Positions 20,866-30,600 of a stretch of 57,983 bases of DNA are shown one piece after another; the first letter of the stretch is position 1, and each line of letters opens with the position of its first letter. The stretch spans positions 1-57,983 of the forward strand of contig CAADHA010000200.1 in the NCBI GenBank assembly GCA_900696685.1, read 5' to 3'. Under the pieces are notes generated by a model that was not told the DNA's origin, did not search any database, and saw only the letters and a list, made by a program, of their open reading frames with translations. Made by a program: the position numbers and the translations under genes. The stretch is from an uncultured Planctomycetota bacterium. Its GTDB lineage: Bacteria; Planctomycetota; Phycisphaerae; Phycisphaerales; UBA5793.

Positions 20866-22584
20866 TTACCCGCCTCCTGTCCAGCGTCCGATCGGCCTGA
20901 CAGTCCGCTGCCCGGACGGGGCGGCCCCGCTTGTTGCAGAGGAGCCGCCTCGATCATCAGCCTCGTCGCCGCCGTCGCCCGCATCGTAGGTGGGGTCCGG
21001 CGAGGGAGCGGTTCGATCACCCGGGTCCGGCGCGAACGTCGCGCGGTCGATCAGCCGCCCTGATGCGTCACGGCGGGAACTGAAGCGCGAAGGCGACCCG
21101 GCTGCAGCACCTTCAGCCTCCGCCTCGCGCTCGATCTCTGAATCCTCAGCCTCCGGCTCTTCGTCGTCCGGCGGCGGGGGCGAGAGATGCCGCAGCGCAA
21201 TGGCCGTTTCCAGCATCGTAATGTCGCGAAGATAGGCGACGCGAGGCTGGGGGGATGAAAGGTCGATGACCGCCTCGTAGACGCACTCCGCCGCCGTCTC
21301 AACGTGCTCCTCCTCGCCGATCAGCACGCGCCCGAGGACGCGCACGCGCCACGCCGACGTGCGCCAGGTGAGGCGCGGCGCCGCGGCCGCCCACTGCGCA
21401 GGCGTCAGCGCGCCCGAGGCGATCGGCCACGCCGTTCCGGCGCGGTCGCGGGCGCTGAGCGCCTCGCGCCCGGCGACGAGCGCACTCGCCAGGTCCGCGT
21501 CCAGGCCGGGCAGGGCGGCGAGCACCTCGACCGGCGCGCGATTGAGGTCCACCCGTCCCTGCGCAAACTTCTGCTCGTCGAGGCAGAATCCGTCGAGGTA
21601 TTCATCTGTCTGCCCCCCACCCGCGTCGGTCTGGGAGAGCAGCGTGTACCACTCCCCCTCAGCGAGGACGCGGTCCGGCTCGTTGGTCCTGAAGTTGCGG
21701 ACGAGATCAGCAAGGTCTTCGCCATAGCGCCGTGCGATGCGGCGATGCATGCGATCGTCGTATTTCGCGTTGATGTTGATGCGGTATCGGCCGGTCGTCT
21801 GGATCACCGGTTCGATGCTGAAGACCGTGAGCACGTCGGCCAGGCCCCGCGGCGACGGTCCGGAGACGCCCCGTTCAAGACGGCGCAGGCGCCGTTCGAA
21901 GTGGACATCGGCGTCGCCATCTGACTCGGCCGCCCGTTGCACCTGGACTTTCTCAAGCGGGCCCCAGAGCAACTCGGGCGTCACCCCCGAAACCTCCAAC
22001 AGATCAGTCAGCGAGTCGAAACGCCCCCCGGCTCGCGCGCTCCGCGCCTCGACGATCGCGGCTGCCAGATCCGGCGCAATCAGCGGTTCAAGGCGGGCGA
22101 GCGAGTCGGCGTCGGCCAGGTTGATGTCGAGTTTCGCTGACTCGGAAACGATCAACTCGTCATCGGGGCCGACGGGTAGCAACTGCACCATTCCGCGTTC
22201 CGTCCCCGTGCCGTAGAGGCTCCAGGCATCGGTCACCTGCGGATCACGCCCATCGAGCATCTCCTGGCGCTGCGAATCAAGTTCCGCCATGACGGCCTGC
22301 ACGCCCGACCAGGCCAGCGCCTGCGCCTGGTTGACTCGCCCCACCCGGCCGGCGCTGTGCATCTCCGCCCGGCCGAGGTAGGAGAGGCTCGTCATGATCA
22401 GCGCCGCACCGCTGATGATCACGAAGACGACGAGGATGATCACACCGTGTCTTCGGGGCCGGGGTGCGCGCCGGCCTCTGCCGCGCTTCGACACAGGTGT
22501 GCGAAGGCGCAGCGGCATCAGGCGCCGCTCGCCGCCATCCCGCGCTGCCTCAACGCCTTGACGCCGTAACATCACACACATCAC
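20866..22584 (-). CDS. gspK: GspK-type minor pseudopilin
   Basis: 572 residues, larger than typical GspK (about 330). The class III signal HG-VIILVVFVIISGAALIM lies at about residues 46-65 after a long Arg-rich leader and lacks Glu at +5, as is usual for GspK. The body contains two GspK/helix-hairpin-helix-like segments: KLDINLADADSLARL and GRVDLNRAPVEVLAALPGL. The extra length comes from a C-terminal disordered stretch rich in Asp, Glu, Ser and Pro (about 460-572). GspK caps the pseudopilus tip with GspI and GspJ. The start is GTG (22582-22584), overlapping the gspJ stop by 4 bases. An ATG directly after it could also serve. Confidence 0.88.
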   Translation of the reverse strand: MMCVMLRRQGVEAARDGGERRLMPLRLRTPVSKRGRGRRAPRPRRHGVIILVVFVIISGAALIMTSLSYLGRAEMHSAGRVGRVNQAQALAWSGVQAVMAELDSQRQEMLDGRDPQVTDAWSLYGTGTERGMVQLLPVGPDDELIVSESAKLDINLADADSLARLEPLIAPDLAAAIVEARSARAGGRFDSLTDLLEVSGVTPELLWGPLEKVQVQRAAESDGDADVHFERRLRRLERGVSGPSPRGLADVLTVFSIEPVIQTTGRYRININAKYDDRMHRRIARRYGEDLADLVRNFRTNEPDRVLAEGEWYTLLSQTDAGGGQTDEYLDGFCLDEQKFAQGRVDLNRAPVEVLAALPGLDADLASALVAGREALSARDRAGTAWPIASGALTPAQWAAAAPRLTWRTSAWRVRVLGRVLIGEEEHVETAAECVYEAVIDLSSPQPRVAYLRDITMLETAIALRHLSPPPPDDEEPEAEDSEIEREAEAEGAAAGSPSRFSSRRDASGRLIDRATFAPDPGDRTAPSPDPTYDAGDGGDEADDRGGSSATSGAAPSGQRTVRPIGRWTGGG

Positions 22585-23420
22585 ACGCCTCCATCCGAAG
22601 GCGCATCGGTGGCGACGGGCAAGTCGGCATCGTCTTCGTAACGCCGGCCATACTCGAACGCCGGAGCATCGGGCACGATGATCAGCCGCACGCGATCAGG
22701 CGGCGGCCAGTTCCGCCGCGATTCATCCTCAAGAACTTCGTCATCTTCGGATGGCTGTGGGCTTCCGCGGCCATCGAGGTTGTCGCGGAGGCCGAAGGGA
22801 TCGACGCGTGCTCCCTCGTCGATTGCGGGCATGGCCGCGGCGGTCGCCTGGTCGCGCGGCGGAGGCGTGAACCAGATCGCAACTTCGACGGCTACCGGGA
22901 GTCGATTGCTCGCACCGCTGTCGAATGACGTCGACCAGCCGTTGCCGTCGTGGTAGCGCCACTGCACAAGTCCGAGATCGCCGGTGATGGAATGCCAGGC
23001 CCCCTGGTCGGCGGCACCGCCGCGGCGAGCTTCCAGCACACTCGCTCCATCGTTCCAGCGGTACTCGCTGCGCTGAAGGTCGCCCAGCGCCGTCGCGGAT
23101 GAGCCCTGCCCGATCAAGCCGACGCCGCGGCTGAGGATCACGATCGACGAGTCGCGGCCGACGATCCCCCCCCCCAGTGCGGCGTCGGCCGCCAGCGAAG
23201 TGCGCAGGTCCTGCTCGATCCGGTCCAGGAAGACGCGAACCGCCTGCGATTGCCGAAGGTGGCGGCTGAGCCGGTCGCGGCTCGACGAAAGATTCGTTGC
23301 AAAGGCGAAGACCGAACCGACAAGGACCAGCAGCAGCCCCAGCGCCACGATCGTCTCCATCAGCGTGAAGGCGAGGGGCGAGCGCGCCCGGACCGGCCTG
23401 GAAGCGGCGGTGAGGATCAT
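22581..23420 (-). CDS. gspJ: GspJ-type minor pseudopilin
   Basis: 279 residues. The prepilin motif PLA-FTLMETIVALGLLLVLV starts at about residue 15, with Phe at +1 and Glu at +5; the residue before the cleavage site is Ala, not the usual Gly. The body has the GspJ pattern DRIEQDLRTSLAAD, then SRGVGLIGQG and a late VAVEVAIWFTPP strand. The C-terminal 70 residues are acidic and probably disordered. The gene contains a 10-base G/C run (23166-23175) that is read in frame as a Gly triplet, so the coding frame is intact here. It overlaps both neighbours by 4 bases. Confidence 0.88.
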   Translation of the reverse strand: MILTAASRPVRARSPLAFTLMETIVALGLLLVLVGSVFAFATNLSSSRDRLSRHLRQSQAVRVFLDRIEQDLRTSLAADAALGGGIVGRDSSIVILSRGVGLIGQGSSATALGDLQRSEYRWNDGASVLEARRGGAADQGAWHSITGDLGLVQWRYHDGNGWSTSFDSGASNRLPVAVEVAIWFTPPPRDQATAAAMPAIDEGARVDPFGLRDNLDGRGSPQPSEDDEVLEDESRRNWPPPDRVRLIIVPDAPAFEYGRRYEDDADLPVATDAPSDGGV

Positions 23421-23917
23421 CCATCCTCCCTCTTACCCGGAGCGGCGCCGATGCCCTCGAGCAGCGGGTCGCTCTCGAACTCATCGGGCGCCGTGGTGCT
23501 CAGGCGCACCAGTTGATGAAGCACGGCCAGTTCCGTTTCGCGGCCTGCGCGGCCGGAGGCATCGAAGATGCGGATCGTGACGCTGGTGAGCGATCGGAAT
23601 CGCGAAGGCTCGGTCTCGACGGCGACGCGCCACCGTTTCGGCTGAGCAGCAGCGGACTCGAATCGCGACGCAGCCGTCTCGCTGATCAGCGCCATGTCCG
23701 CGAACGAGTCATTGAGGCGCTCGGCGGTGGTGAGTCCCGCTTCGAGTTCGGACAACTTCGTCGCCGCGAGGTCGGCGGCGATCTGCCGGTCGCGCGAGCG
23801 CACCAGGGCCGCTGACATGCTTGTCGAGGAGACGAGGATGATCGAGCCGGCCGTCACGAACAGCGCCAGAGAGATGAGGATTTCGAGGAGGATCGCGCCG
23901 CGCCGCCTGCCGCTCAT
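23417..23917 (-). CDS. gspI: GspI-type minor pseudopilin
   Basis: 166 residues, a usual size for GspI. The prepilin motif RRRG-AILLEILISLALFV puts Gly7 before the cleavage site and Glu at +5. The following helix (SAALVRSRDRQIAADLAATKLSELEAG) matches the GspI alpha-helix that packs in the pseudopilus. GspI is the first protein of the I-J-K tip complex. 4-base overlaps with gspH upstream (23914-23917) and gspJ downstream (23417-23420) point to translational coupling. Confidence 0.85.
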   Translation of the reverse strand: MSGRRRGAILLEILISLALFVTAGSIILVSSTSMSAALVRSRDRQIAADLAATKLSELEAGLTTAERLNDSFADMALISETAASRFESAAAQPKRWRVAVETEPSRFRSLTSVTIRIFDASGRAGRETELAVLHQLVRLSTTAPDEFESDPLLEGIGAAPGKREDG

Positions 23918-24657
23918 GGTTCCTCACCTGCTTCCGCGTCCGGCGCTTCGGCCGGGAGATGCTCAGCCGCCCGCACCGCCGCCTGCCCGGTCCACGGATT
24001 GACCTCTATGCGCACCCGCCGCCGATGACCGTCGAGCACCAGAAAGGACGCCTCACCGAAGGTCGATCCGTCAGGCATGAAGATGACAAGAGAGATCGAC
24101 TCGTTCTCTGGAGTGGACGGCTGATCCGGGCGATCTACTGAAGACGGATCCGGAACCCGGCCGCCATTGCCGCCATCGGGCGCCTCGGCAGCGGCCGCGG
24201 CGCCGGCCCGGACAAGGCAGCCTTCGGGAAGAACAACGCGAAGGCGCGATCCGCCGGTGGAGAGCGTCGCAGCCTGCGCGCCGGCGGCGCCGAGGCGGTC
24301 CGTCCCTTCCTGTTGACCGTTTTCGGCGGACGCAGACGAACGCCGCGTGGAGCGAAGCGGCTCGGATGATCCGCCCTCCAACGCACCCTCTTCCGAGAAT
24401 CCGAGCGATCCAACGTCAAGCAGCACAGCCCGCAGGGCGCGCCGCGGCTCGTCCCAGAGAATCTGCACCGGCCGACGCTGCTCCTGCGCCTGCGCACGCG
24501 CCAGAGCCAGCGTCGCCACGATCTGATCAACGGTCGAATCGAACCGGATGTTCTCGAAGCGCCGCGTCATCGCGGGGATGGAGACTCCCGCGATGGCGAT
24601 GAGCAGCGCCAGCACGATCAGGATCTCCAGCAGCGTCAGAGCGCGGCGCCGGATCAC
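23914..24657 (-). CDS. gspH: GspH-type pseudopilin
   Basis: 247 residues. Prepilin motif RRRA-LTLLEILIVLALLIAI at the N-terminus, with Glu at +5 and Ala instead of Gly before the cleavage site. Then comes the typical helix segment VDQIVATLALARAQAQEQRRPVQ and a beta strand ILWDEPRRALRAVLLD, as in GspH. The middle (about 95-180) is a low-complexity insertion rich in Gly, Ala, Ser and Glu, which makes it longer than the usual 150-200 residues. It is the first of the tightly overlapping H-I-J-K block, 126 bases after gspG. Confidence 0.82.
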   Translation of the reverse strand: MIRRRALTLLEILIVLALLIAIAGVSIPAMTRRFENIRFDSTVDQIVATLALARAQAQEQRRPVQILWDEPRRALRAVLLDVGSLGFSEEGALEGGSSEPLRSTRRSSASAENGQQEGTDRLGAAGAQAATLSTGGSRLRVVLPEGCLVRAGAAAAAEAPDGGNGGRVPDPSSVDRPDQPSTPENESISLVIFMPDGSTFGEASFLVLDGHRRRVRIEVNPWTGQAAVRAAEHLPAEAPDAEAGEEP

Positions 24658-24783
24658 ATCGCGCCTCCCGGTACATCGTGAGACGAAAACACCTGGGCGT
24701 CCGGGGCAGGATGCGATGGCGCAAGCGGCATGCGGCTGGAACCGACGGCGAAGCGGTCGATCGGCCTGCGCTCGGCGTCTGCC

Positions 24784-25275
24784 TCAGCCCCCCGAATCCT
24801 CTTCAGCCTCGCCTTCGTCAAGTTTGATGTCGTCGTCCGTGCCCTCTTCGCCGTCGGGTCCATTGGACCAGAGTTCGTACCGCCGGCCGGGCGTGTCCGT
24901 TCCGCTCACGTCCGCTTCGACGGGGCGATAGCCGTAGGCATTGCCCCAGCGGTCCTTGAGATTCTTTTTGCCCTTGTCGAAGTAGTTGCCGAGGTGCTTG
25001 CGCTGCAGATTCTCATCTTCCACGCGGGTCTTGTCCCACAGCGACGCCAGGCCCTCTTCCTCGGTCGGGTAGCGGCCCATGTCGATGTAGAACTGCTGGA
25101 GCGCCTGCTCGATCATCTGCAACTGGATGCGCTCCGTCTGCTGAAGCGCCTGCTCCTGCCTTGGAATCAGGTTGACGGCGACGATCGATCCGATCGCAAG
25201 CACGATGACCAGCACGATCAGGACTTCGATGAGCGTAAAGCCGCGGCGTCGCGGCGCTGACTGGTCGGCTCGCAT
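24784..25275 (-). CDS. gspG: GspG-type major pseudopilin
   Basis: 163 residues. Prepilin motif RRRG-FTLIEVLIVLVIVLAI, cleaved after Gly12, with Glu at +5. The GspG body is well conserved: YIDMGRYPTEEEGLASLWDK, then LKDRWGNAYGYRP and a C-terminal YELWSNGPDGEEGTDDDI, the calcium-binding loop of major pseudopilins. The last ten residues are an acidic extension. I chose the ATG at 25273-25275 because AAGGAG lies seven bases before it; an earlier GTG at 25293 overlaps that site. It follows gspF after 118 bases. Confidence 0.93.
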   Translation of the reverse strand: MRADQSAPRRRGFTLIEVLIVLVIVLAIGSIVAVNLIPRQEQALQQTERIQLQMIEQALQQFYIDMGRYPTEEEGLASLWDKTRVEDENLQRKHLGNYFDKGKKNLKDRWGNAYGYRPVEADVSGTDTPGRRYELWSNGPDGEEGTDDDIKLDEGEAEEDSGG

Positions 25276-25393
25276 GGCACTCTCCTTGCACACGGGTAGC
25301 GTTGGTGGGCATCCGTTCGATTATACCGGCCCGGCCCGCGCCGGATTTCATGCCTTCTCCGCCTGTTACAAACGCACGAGCGCCGCGCGGCCC

Positions 25394-26587
25394 TCAGCCG
25401 CCCACGCGGGCGCTCAGCAGCACAAGGGGCACAACCAGGGCCAGGATGATGAACAGCAGCGTCGCGCCGAGCACGAGCAGCAGGAGCGGCTCCACGAGCC
25501 GCACGGCCGTTCCCAGCAGCCGATCAACCCGCGACTCGATCGTCTCGGCGATCGACACGAGCACTTCTTCGAGGTTGTTGGCCGACTCGCCGATGCGGAT
25601 GACCTCGATCACGTCCTCCTCGAACAGTCCGCTGGCGGCAAGGGGTTCGGCGAGCGTCTCGCCCGCCTGGACGGATCGCGTGGCCTTGGCGATGGCATCG
25701 ACCATGACGGCATTGCCCGTCGCGTCCTTGCTGATGTTCATCGCCGCGAGCATGGGGATTCCGTTGGCCAGCAGCGTGCCGAGAATGCGGCAGAAGCGCG
25801 CCACCGCCGTGCTCGACACGAGCGGTCCGATGATCCACAGGTGCAGCGAAACGCGCGACGCCCAGGCACGAAAGGCGGCCTGGCGCGAGGCCCACACCAG
25901 CACCGCCGCAACCGCACCTGCGATCACCAGCACCGCCCAGCCGTGGTTCGTCAGCAGATCGCTGGCGCCCATGACGATCCGGGTTGGCAGCGGAAGTTCA
26001 CCGACTCCCTCGAGCATCGCCCGGAACTTGGGCACGAAGATCATCATCACCGCCACCACCACGATCGTGCCGACAACGACCAGCACCATCGGGTAGATCA
26101 TCGAACTGAGAACCGTCGACCGCAGTTCAGCCTGGCGGTGCAGAAACATGGCGAGGCGTTTGAGCACCTCTTCGAGGAACCCGCCCCGCTCGCCGGCACG
26201 GACCATCGCCACGTGGATCGAAGGAAAGGTCAGCGGATGTTTGGCCATCGAATCCGCGAGGGCTTCGCCGTCGGACACGTCCTCGGCGATGCGGCCGATC
26301 ACCGCGCCGAGTTTCGGGTTGCTCCAGCTGCGGCTGAGCAGTTGCAGCGCGCGAAGGATCGGCACGCCGCTGCGCAGCAACTCGCCAAGCTGCCGGTAGA
26401 ACGTCGCCATCGCCCGCACGGAGACGCGCACCCCCTGCTCGGCGACGCCCCGCTGCTGGTGTACCGAAACGGGCACGAGCGACCGCGCCTCGAGGTCGGC
26501 CACGACGGCCTGGGCGCTCAGGCCTGCGGCCTGGCCCACGATGCGCTCACCCGTCGCGTCTCTCGCCACGTACTCGAAGACCGGCAT
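25394..26587 (-). CDS. gspF: GspF inner-membrane platform protein
   Basis: 397 residues, the usual GspF/PilC length. N-terminal MPVFEYVARDATGERIVG with the family's short beta domain, then two T2SSF helical repeats: RQLGELLRSGVPILRALQLL in the first half and RILGTLLANGIPMLAAMNI in the second. Three transmembrane regions lie at about 170-190, 215-235 and 365-395. GspF sits at the base of the pseudopilus and contacts the ATPase. It is the first gene of the secretion cluster, divergent from the pterin synthase gene with about 120 bases between them. I see no clear Shine-Dalgarno before the ATG at 26585-26587. Confidence 0.95.
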   Translation of the reverse strand: MPVFEYVARDATGERIVGQAAGLSAQAVVADLEARSLVPVSVHQQRGVAEQGVRVSVRAMATFYRQLGELLRSGVPILRALQLLSRSWSNPKLGAVIGRIAEDVSDGEALADSMAKHPLTFPSIHVAMVRAGERGGFLEEVLKRLAMFLHRQAELRSTVLSSMIYPMVLVVVGTIVVVAVMMIFVPKFRAMLEGVGELPLPTRIVMGASDLLTNHGWAVLVIAGAVAAVLVWASRQAAFRAWASRVSLHLWIIGPLVSSTAVARFCRILGTLLANGIPMLAAMNISKDATGNAVMVDAIAKATRSVQAGETLAEPLAASGLFEEDVIEVIRIGESANNLEEVLVSIAETIESRVDRLLGTAVRLVEPLLLLVLGATLLFIILALVVPLVLLSARVGG

Positions 26588-26711
26588 CTCATGGGGAGTC
26601 TAGGCCCGGAGGCCGCAGACGTGGACCGGCGCGATTGACCCGGCGCAGCGATGAGCCTCTGCCCTGCATGGCGCGCGGATGGGCTTGGCTGCGATCGCCT
26701 ACGATTGTCCG

Positions 26712-27500
26712 ATGCTCCTGCTCACTCGAACTGTGCGCTTCTGCCTGGGCGAAGCGCCGGATGAGTTGACGTCCGCCCGCCACAACACCTTTGCCGCATG
26801 GCCGAGCATGAGCGGCCTGGGCCGCTACTACGAGATTGAGGTCCGCTGTGTCGGCGAGGCTGACCCGCGCACCGGCTACTTCCTCGACATCCGGGAAATC
26901 GACGAAGCGGTGCGCGGCGGGGCGATCCCGCTCATCGCCGCCGCGATTCGCAGCGATCCCGCCGTCGATCCGTGGTCCCTGCTCGCCCCGCTCTTCGCCG
27001 CGGTCAACGATCGCGTCGGCGGTCGGACGCGCGAGTTGACCTGGCGCCTGACCCCCTTCCACAGCGTCTCGCTGGAGGAACATTCCATGCCGCGCTGCAT
27101 CGTCCGACAGCACTTCGAGTTCGCCGCGTCGCACCGGCTGAATTGTGCCGATCTTTCGCCGCAGGAGAATCGCCGCCTCTTCGGCAAGTGCAACAACGAC
27201 GCGGGGCATGGGCACAACTACCGCGTCGAGGTCGCCGTACTGATTGATCCCGCTTCGCCACGGCCGTTCCACCTCGGCACGCTTGAAGCCGTCGTGAACC
27301 GGACGATCGTCGATCGCTTCGATCACCGCTACCTCAATGTCGATTGCCCGGAGTTCGCTCACGTCAACCCCAGTGTCGAGAACATTGCGAGGATCTCGCA
27401 CGACCTGCTCAAGCCCGCGCTCGCCCAGGCCGGCCTCAACCTGCGGGCCGTCACCATCTGGGAGACGGACAAGACATGCTGCACCTATCCCGCCGAGTGA
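26712..27500 (+). CDS. Tandem-domain 6-pyruvoyl-tetrahydropterin synthase/QueD family protein
   Basis: 262 residues, about twice the usual 120-150. The C-terminal half carries the full active site: FEFAASHRL (His141), GKCNNDAGHGHNY (Cys160, zinc ligands His166 and His168), DHRYLN (His205) and TIWETDK (Glu251). The N-terminal half has the same fold pattern (RFCLGEA, YYEIEVRCVGEADPRTGYFLD) but lacks the Cys and the HGH pair, so it is probably a degenerate copy. The GKCNN-x2-GHGHNY form is shared with biopterin-type PTPS enzymes. Substrate may be 7,8-dihydroneopterin triphosphate, for queuosine or biopterin-like synthesis; no other pterin or queuosine gene is nearby. I chose the ATG at 26712; an ATG 11 codons earlier is possible. 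Confidence 0.88.
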   Translation: MLLLTRTVRFCLGEAPDELTSARHNTFAAWPSMSGLGRYYEIEVRCVGEADPRTGYFLDIREIDEAVRGGAIPLIAAAIRSDPAVDPWSLLAPLFAAVNDRVGGRTRELTWRLTPFHSVSLEEHSMPRCIVRQHFEFAASHRLNCADLSPQENRRLFGKCNNDAGHGHNYRVEVAVLIDPASPRPFHLGTLEAVVNRTIVDRFDHRYLNVDCPEFAHVNPSVENIARISHDLLKPALAQAGLNLRAVTIWETDKTCCTYPAE

Positions 27501-27642
27501 GGCGCCGCCGACGCGCACCGAGGCCAGGAGGACCAGGTTCGACGTTCTCCAGTCTTCGTGCGCTGATACACGCCGGGGACCGCCTCGCGCGGGCAGGCCC
27601 GACCGGCGTGGTCGGCCCCGCGGGCGATAGAGTTCTTCAGCA

Positions 27643-30600
27643 ATGCCGTTCGTGACGATCGAACATCCCGAGGCTTTATGGCTGCTGCTTCTCGCCCTCC
27701 CGTGTACCGCAGCGGGCTGGTGGCTGCTCTCTTGGGCCGACTGGTTCCGCAGGGCGGTGGTGGTGGCTCTGCGCGTGGTCGTCCTGGTCCTGCTGATCCT
27801 GGTGCTGGCCGGAGTGTCGCGCGTGGAGAAGCACGACCGCCTGACGGTGATCGGCCTGGCTGATATCAGCGGCTCGGTGCGCCACTTCGCCAACGTGCCG
27901 CCGCTGAGCGAGACGGCGCCGCCTGACGCGCTCGCCGCCGTGCGCGAGTGGTTTCGCGAGGCAAGCAGGCGCCGCCGGCCGGGCGATCGGTTCGGCCTGA
28001 TCGTCTTCGACGGCTCGGCCCGTGCCGTCACTTCCCCGACCACCGCGATCGACTACGTGGACCATCCTTTCGACCTCCCCGGGCGCGAGGGAACCAACAT
28101 CGCGCAGGCGATCGAGTTCGGCTTGGCGATGTTTCCGCCGGACTCGGCGCGCCGCCTGGTGCTTTTCTCCGACGGCGTGGAGACTGCCGGTTCAGCCCTC
28201 GCCGCTGCGGCCGATGCAGCCGGCGCCAATGCCGCGGGCCGCGGCGTGCCCATTGACATCGTGCCTCTACCCTACCACGTCGCCTCCGAAGTCAAGGTCG
28301 ATCGCATCGAGGTTCCCTCCAACGCGCGGCCGGGGCAGCGCATCACGGCACGAGTCGTGATCGAGTCCACGGCTGCGATTGCCGGCCGACTCGACCTGCT
28401 CCTCGAAGGAACGCCGCTTGATCTCAACGGACGCGAGCCGGGCCGCTCGCGCCCAGTCCGGCTCAACCCCGGCACGAACGTCGAGATCGTCGAAGTCGAA
28501 CTCGCGGCAACGGCGGTGAACCGCTTCCGCGCCGTCTTCTCGCCCGATGATCCCGCCCTGGACACGATGCTGGAAAACAACACGGCCGAGGCCTTCACCG
28601 TCACGCCCCAGCAGGGCGCTGTGCTCGTCGTCGACGCCGTCTACGACGGGCGAGGCACAATCCTTCCGCGCGTTCTCGAAGAGGCGGGCCTGTCCGTGAG
28701 GGTGGTCGGTCCGCGCGACCTGCCGCACAACCCCGTCGAACTCCAGGCCTACGACCTCATCATCCTCCAGAACGTCCCGGCCGAGGAGGTTGCCGCGCCA
28801 CAGCAGCAGCAATTGGCCCAGTACGTCGAGGACTTCGGGGGCGGACTGATCATGGTCGGCGGCTACGACAGTTTCGGCGCCGGCGGCTGGATCGACACGG
28901 CGCTCGATCCTCTTCTGCCCGTGGACATGCGAATCCCCGACGAACTGCGCGTGCCGACCGCCGCGATCGCCATCGTACTCGATCGTTCGGGTTCGATGAA
29001 CGAGTCGGCTGGAGGCGGGCAGAGCAAGCAGGGGGTGGCCAATGAGGGAGCGGCGATCGCCATCGCTACGCTTGACCCGCTGGACTATCTGACCGTCATC
29101 GCCTTCAGCGGGCACGCCAGCACCATCGTACCCGTCGGCCGCGTCGGCGACGCGAAGTCGATCGTGCGACAGGTGCGCGGAATCACGTCTGACGGCGGAA
29201 CCAACATGGGACCGGCCCTGCGCGACGCCCACGCGGCGCTCAGGAGCGTTGAGGCCGACGTCAAGCACGTCATCTGCCTCACGGACGGCCGGAGCATGCC
29301 CGACGACTTTATCGGCATCGCACGGGAGATGAGGCGCGGCGGCATCACGCTCAGCACGATCGCCGTCGGGCAGGACATTGACGGCGCCCTCCTGGCGGAG
29401 ATGGCCCGTGAGGGGGGGGGCGAGTTCTACGCCGTCCTCAACCCGCGCATCCTCCCGCGCATCTTCGTCAAGGAGATCCGCGTCGTGCGCCGGCCGCTCA
29501 TCCGCGAGATCCCGTTCACACCCGTGATCGAGCCGACGGGCTCGCCGCTCACCGAGTCGCTCGGACCGCAACTGCCTCCCCTGGGCGGACTCGTCCTCAC
29601 GCAGAGGCGCGACGCCTTCGAAGCGAAGACGCACGCGGCCCCGGACGGCGAACGATCGACGGCGGCGCCAGGCGCGGCGAAGCCCGGCTTGGCGGCGGCG
29701 CGCGGCCTGCGCGCGCCCGTGAACCTTCTCATCACCGCGCCGGAAGGCCAGCCGATCCTCGCTCACTGGCAGGCGGGCCTCGGACGCGTCGCCGCATTCA
29801 CCTCCGACGCGCACGACCGCTGGGCCGCCGACTGGATCGACTGGCCCGGATACCGCCAACTGTGGAGCGCACTCGCCCGCACCATCGCCCGCCCGCCCGG
29901 AAGCAGCCGCTTCGAACTCATGACGACGATCGAGAGCGATCAACTCATCGTCACACTCCGGCACGTCGAGGACGCGGAATCGACCGAAGGACAAGCCACC
30001 CCCCCCATGATCTCTGTGCCGGGAATATGTTATCTCCCCGACGGCCGGCGCATCGAACTCCGGCTGCGCCCGACCGGACCTGGGGCCTACGCCACCCGCC
30101 TTCCGGCTGAGGAGAGCGGGCACTACGTCGTGGCACTCACGCCGCGACTCGCGGGCGGCGCAGTGGACCTCGTCATCGGGGGCGTGAGCCGCAGCAGCGG
30201 CGTCGAGTATCGCCGTCTGAGCAGCAACATCGCTCTCCTCGAGGCGATTGCGGACCAGACGGGCGGCCGCCTGCTCGATCCGCACAATCCCGGTGAGGCG
30301 GCGCTCTTTGACCGGCGGGACATGCCCGCGAGCATCGGTCTCGTTCCCATGTGGGGTCCGCTGCTCGTGCTCGCCTCGCTCCTGTTCGTGTTCGACGTGG
30401 CGTCGAGGCGCATCGCGTGGAGCACGCCTGCGATCATCGCCGCGCTCCGCAGGGCGAAAGAGCGAGCGGGACTTGGCGAGGTCGCCGCCGGGCAGGCTGC
30501 GGCCATCGGCTCGCTCCGCCGCGCCGTCGAGGCCGTCGACGAACGATTCACGAGCGAGCGCGAGTCGCTCGCCTCCGGGCGCGAGTCGACACGGGAGTTG

